Of a DNA stretch of 64,000 bases, positions 61,394 through 64,000 are shown piece after piece. The DNA comes from Flavobacterium palustre (GTDB lineage Bacteria > Bacteroidota > Bacteroidia > Flavobacteriales > Flavobacteriaceae), in the NCBI RefSeq assembly GCF_014639535.1, contig NZ_BMGA01000004.1:1-64000 (forward strand). The letters are read 5' to 3'. The notes below the pieces were generated by a model. That model worked only from the letters and a program-made list of their open reading frames with translations. It ran no database searches and had not been told where the DNA came from. The translations under genes and the position numbers were made by a program. How positions within the stretch are numbered: position 1 is the stretch's first letter; each line of letters starts with the position of its first letter.

Positions 61394-62188
61394 TTACACC
61401 GCAATCCTCACCACATAACCCTCAGAACCACGAACATTAAAAACAGTTCCATCTTCAAACAATAAATACTGTCCTTTTATTCCGGTCAATTTCCCTTGAA
61501 AATTAGGGGTTTTATCTAAGCTCAGACTCTTCACCTTTGAAGGATATTGCAAAACGGGATATTCCATTTGGTACAAATCATTTTTCTCTGAATAAAAATA
61601 CTGCTGAACTTCTGTTGGAATTAAATTTTCTAACTTTAATCGTTCGGCAACCAAATCTACAGCTTCAATGTCATTAGTTAACATTTTACGCCAATTGGTT
61701 TTATCGGCATAATGGTCTTTCAAAGCCACCTCGGTAATTCCCGCCAAATAACGATTCGGAACTTCTACGATAGCAATCGCCTCATTAGCTCCCTGATCAA
61801 TCCATCGTGTAGGCACCTGGGTTTTACGCGTTACACCTACTTTTATTTCACTTGACAAAGCCAGATACACAATATGAGGTTGTAACTGCACTTTTTCTTC
61901 ATAAGCCAAATCACGATCTGGAATTCCTAAATGTGCGGTACTCAACTCAGGTTTCATAATCCAGTCGCCCACAGCAGCACTGGAATAAAAACATTCGTAA
62001 CAAAATCCCTGACGGAAAATTTTCTTTTTCTTATTGCAATTCAAGCATTGAAAACCTACAAAATCAATGGAAATATCTTTACCAATCAGCTGATTAACAT
62101 TCAAAAAACTAGTTTCAAAAACCAAATAATATTGAATAGGTTTTCCATATTCGGTTTCCATTTTAGTAAGTACGCCTTCGTATTGCAT
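61394..62188 (-). CDS. DUF2797 protein
   Basis: A 264-residue protein of the DUF2797 family. The four-cysteine zinc-binding region CLNCNKKKKIFRQGFCYECF is at about 49-68, and the conserved core includes HIVYLALSSEIKVGVTRKTQ and RWIDQGANEAIAIVEVPN. The DUF2797 fold is related to GIY-YIG-like nucleases by some accounts, but no activity is established. It is divergent from the GH3 gene. Confidence 0.85.
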   Translation of the reverse strand: MQYEGVLTKMETEYGKPIQYYLVFETSFLNVNQLIGKDISIDFVGFQCLNCNKKKKIFRQGFCYECFYSSAAVGDWIMKPELSTAHLGIPDRDLAYEEKVQLQPHIVYLALSSEIKVGVTRKTQVPTRWIDQGANEAIAIVEVPNRYLAGITEVALKDHYADKTNWRKMLTNDIEAVDLVAERLKLENLIPTEVQQYFYSEKNDLYQMEYPVLQYPSKVKSLSLDKTPNFQGKLTGIKGQYLLFEDGTVFNVRGSEGYVVRIAV

Positions 62189-62207
62189 TAAGATTGAATT
62201 TTTAAGG

Positions 62208-62237
62208 TTTGCTGTTTCGTAAATTTTGCTATTTTTG
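62208..62237 (+). promoter_or_regulatory. Promoter of the GH3-family gene
   Basis: TTTG (62208-62211), 18 bp, TATTTTTG (62230-62237); the ATG is at 62286. Confidence 0.65.
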
Positions 62238-62285
62238 GTAAAGTTATTATTCCTAAGCTAAATTTCATAACCCTATTTTTTAAAA

Positions 62286-63812
62286 ATGCCAACACAGCTT
62301 ATCAATTCATTTGCCTCTTGGGTTTTAAAACAACGAATCCATCAAATCGAACTTTTCCTGAAATACCCAAACGAGGTTCAGGAAGAGCTGCTTATGAATT
62401 TAATTTCGGCTGCAAAAAACACCGAATTGGGTAAAAAATACAATTATGCTTCGATTAATTCCTATGCTACTTTTGCAGAAAGAATTCCGATTTCGACCTA
62501 TGAAGAATTACAGCCTTTAATTGAAAGAACGCGTCAGGGAGAACAAAATGTTTTTTGGGAATCGCCTATCAAATGGTTTGCAAAATCCAGCGGAACTACC
62601 AATGCCAAAAGCAAATTTATCCCTGTAAGCTACGAAGCACTAGAGGATTGCCATTACAAAGGCAGTAAGGATTTACTGTGTATGTATTTGAATAATAATG
62701 AAAACTCGGAGCTATTTACAGGCAAAAGTTTACGTTTGGGAGGAAGTTCTCAAATTTACGAAGACAACAACAGTTTTTTCGGGGATTTATCGGCAATATT
62801 GATTGAAAACATGCCTATTTGGGCTGAATTCAGCAGTACGCCCAGCAATAGAATTTCGTTAATGAGCGAATGGGAATCCAAAATGGCAGCCATTATCAAC
62901 GAAACCAAAAGAGAAAATGTAACCAGCTTTGCAGGAGTTCCTTCGTGGATGCTGGTGTTAATGAACAAAATGCTTGAAGAAACCGGCAAAGGGAATTTAC
63001 TTGAAATTTGGCCAAACCTCGAAGTTTATTTTCACGGTGGCGTGAGTTTTAATCCGTATCGTGAACAATACCAAAACCTGCTACCTAAAAAAGATTTTAA
63101 ATATTACGAAATATACAATGCCTCCGAAGGTTTTTTTGCCATTCAGGACTTGAATCATTCCAGTGATTTATTATTAATGCTCGACTATGGAATTTTCTAT
63201 GAATTCATTCCAATGGATACTTTTGGAACACCCAATCAAAAAGTAATCCGTTTAGCCGATGTAGAATTGAATAAAAACTATGCTATTGTTATCACCACTA
63301 ATTCGGGATTGTTCCGCTATTTAGTGGGAGATACCGTGCGTTTTACTTCGCTAAATCCATTCAGAATCAGGGTTACCGGAAGAACCAAACACCACATCAA
63401 CGTTTTTGGAGAAGAATTAATGGTCGAAAATACCGATCAGGCACTTGCCAAAGCCTGTCATATCACCCATGCTGAAATAATAGACTATACCGTTGCACCA
63501 ATTTTTATGGATGGAAAAGAAAAAGGAGCACACGAATGGATGATTGAGTTTAAGAAAAAACCGGCTGACATGAATGTTTTTCAAAAAGCGTTGGACGAAA
63601 CTTTACAAACTTTGAATTCCGACTACGAGGCCAAACGCTACAACAACATGACGCTAAATCCTTTGGTAATTAATGTTGCCAGAGAGCACTTGTTTTATGA
63701 TTGGTTGAAAGACAATAACAAACTGGGGGGACAACACAAAATTCCAAGATTGTCCAATCAACGAGATTATCTGGAGCAATTGAAAAGTATGCAAGAGAAA
63801 GTGATAGTATAA
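62286..63812 (+). CDS. GH3-superfamily acyl-amino-acid synthetase-like protein
   Basis: A 508-residue adenylate-forming enzyme of the GH3 family, best known from plant auxin-responsive GH3 proteins that join amino acids to acyl acids. The ATP motif KWFAKSSGTTNAKSKFIPVS (motif 1) is near 95-115, YNASEGFFAIQ (motif 2) near 276, and LVGDTVRF (motif 3) near 345. The bacterial substrate is not known. It has its own promoter. Confidence 0.9.
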   Translation: MPTQLINSFASWVLKQRIHQIELFLKYPNEVQEELLMNLISAAKNTELGKKYNYASINSYATFAERIPISTYEELQPLIERTRQGEQNVFWESPIKWFAKSSGTTNAKSKFIPVSYEALEDCHYKGSKDLLCMYLNNNENSELFTGKSLRLGGSSQIYEDNNSFFGDLSAILIENMPIWAEFSSTPSNRISLMSEWESKMAAIINETKRENVTSFAGVPSWMLVLMNKMLEETGKGNLLEIWPNLEVYFHGGVSFNPYREQYQNLLPKKDFKYYEIYNASEGFFAIQDLNHSSDLLLMLDYGIFYEFIPMDTFGTPNQKVIRLADVELNKNYAIVITTNSGLFRYLVGDTVRFTSLNPFRIRVTGRTKHHINVFGEELMVENTDQALAKACHITHAEIIDYTVAPIFMDGKEKGAHEWMIEFKKKPADMNVFQKALDETLQTLNSDYEAKRYNNMTLNPLVINVAREHLFYDWLKDNNKLGGQHKIPRLSNQRDYLEQLKSMQEKVIV

Positions 63813-63820
63813 TTATTTTA

Positions 63821-63935
63821 GCCACGAATTCACTAATTTATATAATATCAAAATTCCACTAAGAAAAGTAATTTTAAAATTTAGTGGCATTGTAAAAAGA
63901 TAGTCTCTTTTGCATTTTATTCGTGAATTCGTGGC
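63821..63935. repeat. Inverted GCCACGAATTCAC repeat
   Basis: The 13-mer at 63821-63833 is exactly complementary to 63923-63935. A third copy is at 15515-15527. The 90-bp interval has an inner hairpin CCACTAA/TTAGTGG. Short intergenic repeat after the GH3 gene. Confidence 0.5.
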
Positions 63936-63947
63936 TTAAAAAACTTA

Positions 63948-64000
63948 TTATTTTTCCAAAATCTTCTTCAAATTAGCTAAATTTTGAGTTTGTGCATCGG
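63948..64000 (-). CDS. C-terminal end of a gene continuing off the window
   Basis: A minus-strand frame ends with DAQTQNLANLKKILEK and a TAA at 63948-63950. It is open to the window edge. Only 16 codons are visible, so the product cannot be named; the end is helical. Confidence 0.55.
   Translation of the reverse strand, partial: DAQTQNLANLKKILEK

Overview
The window looks like chromosomal DNA of a Flavobacterium or close relative (Bacteroidota). It is AT-rich. It carries SusC/SusD outer-membrane transport, an ECF sigma/FecR pair, a protein with a type B (gliding-associated) type IX secretion signal, and a MotA/ExbD/ExbD/TonB cluster. Many genes are preceded by the Bacteroidota -7 element TAnnTTTG, sometimes with a TTG/TTTG box about 18-19 bp upstream. 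These are recognitions from sequence; no database search was run.

Layout. 0.4-4.2 kb: an ABC permease, a Cys-cluster protein, a methyltransferase, a TonB-domain protein and queE. 4.2-10.2 kb: a minus-strand Ton energy-transduction operon (exbB, exbD, exbD, tonB, small membrane protein, PstS-like lipoprotein, TPR protein). 10.5-17 kb: a HerA-like ATPase, then a kynurenine block (kmo, a large uncharacterised Cys-containing protein, kynU). 17-22 kb: an outer-membrane protein, a CarboxypepD_reg-like protein, nhaA with a probable N-terminal frameshift, and an AraC regulator divergent from a mandelate-racemase-type enolase-superfamily enzyme. 22.1-24.9 kb: an accessory island with a Panacea-domain gene coupled to a two-TM protein, followed by a HigB/HigA-type pair. 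24.9-35 kb: purT, a second AraC regulator, a DUF983 protein and an orphan susCD locus with FecR and sigma factor. 35-41.7 kb: a Crp/Fnr regulator, a pirin/acetyltransferase/OsmC/Fe-S/FMN-reductase stress operon, a two-component system, a universal stress protein and YceI. 41.8-64 kb: mostly housekeeping genes (fabD, aminotransferase, waaA, two tRNAs, mutS, a TrmH-type methylase, folK-deoxynucleoside kinase fusion, sppA, AsmA-like, DUF2797, GH3) with two more toxin-antitoxin pairs.

Three observations tie the window together. First, all three toxin-antitoxin loci are bracketed by near-identical copies of a transcription-terminator-like hairpin, as if each module had been inserted at a terminator with the terminator duplicated. 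No transposase is visible. Second, the pirin and yceI promoters share a 16-bp palindrome (CTTAAyCTAGGTTAAG) at exactly the same distance from the -7 box, next to a Crp/Fnr gene, which suggests a small activator-controlled stress regulon. Third, the Panacea gene overlaps a membrane-anchored partner by ATGA, making the pair a candidate for an undescribed toxin-antitoxin or defence arrangement.
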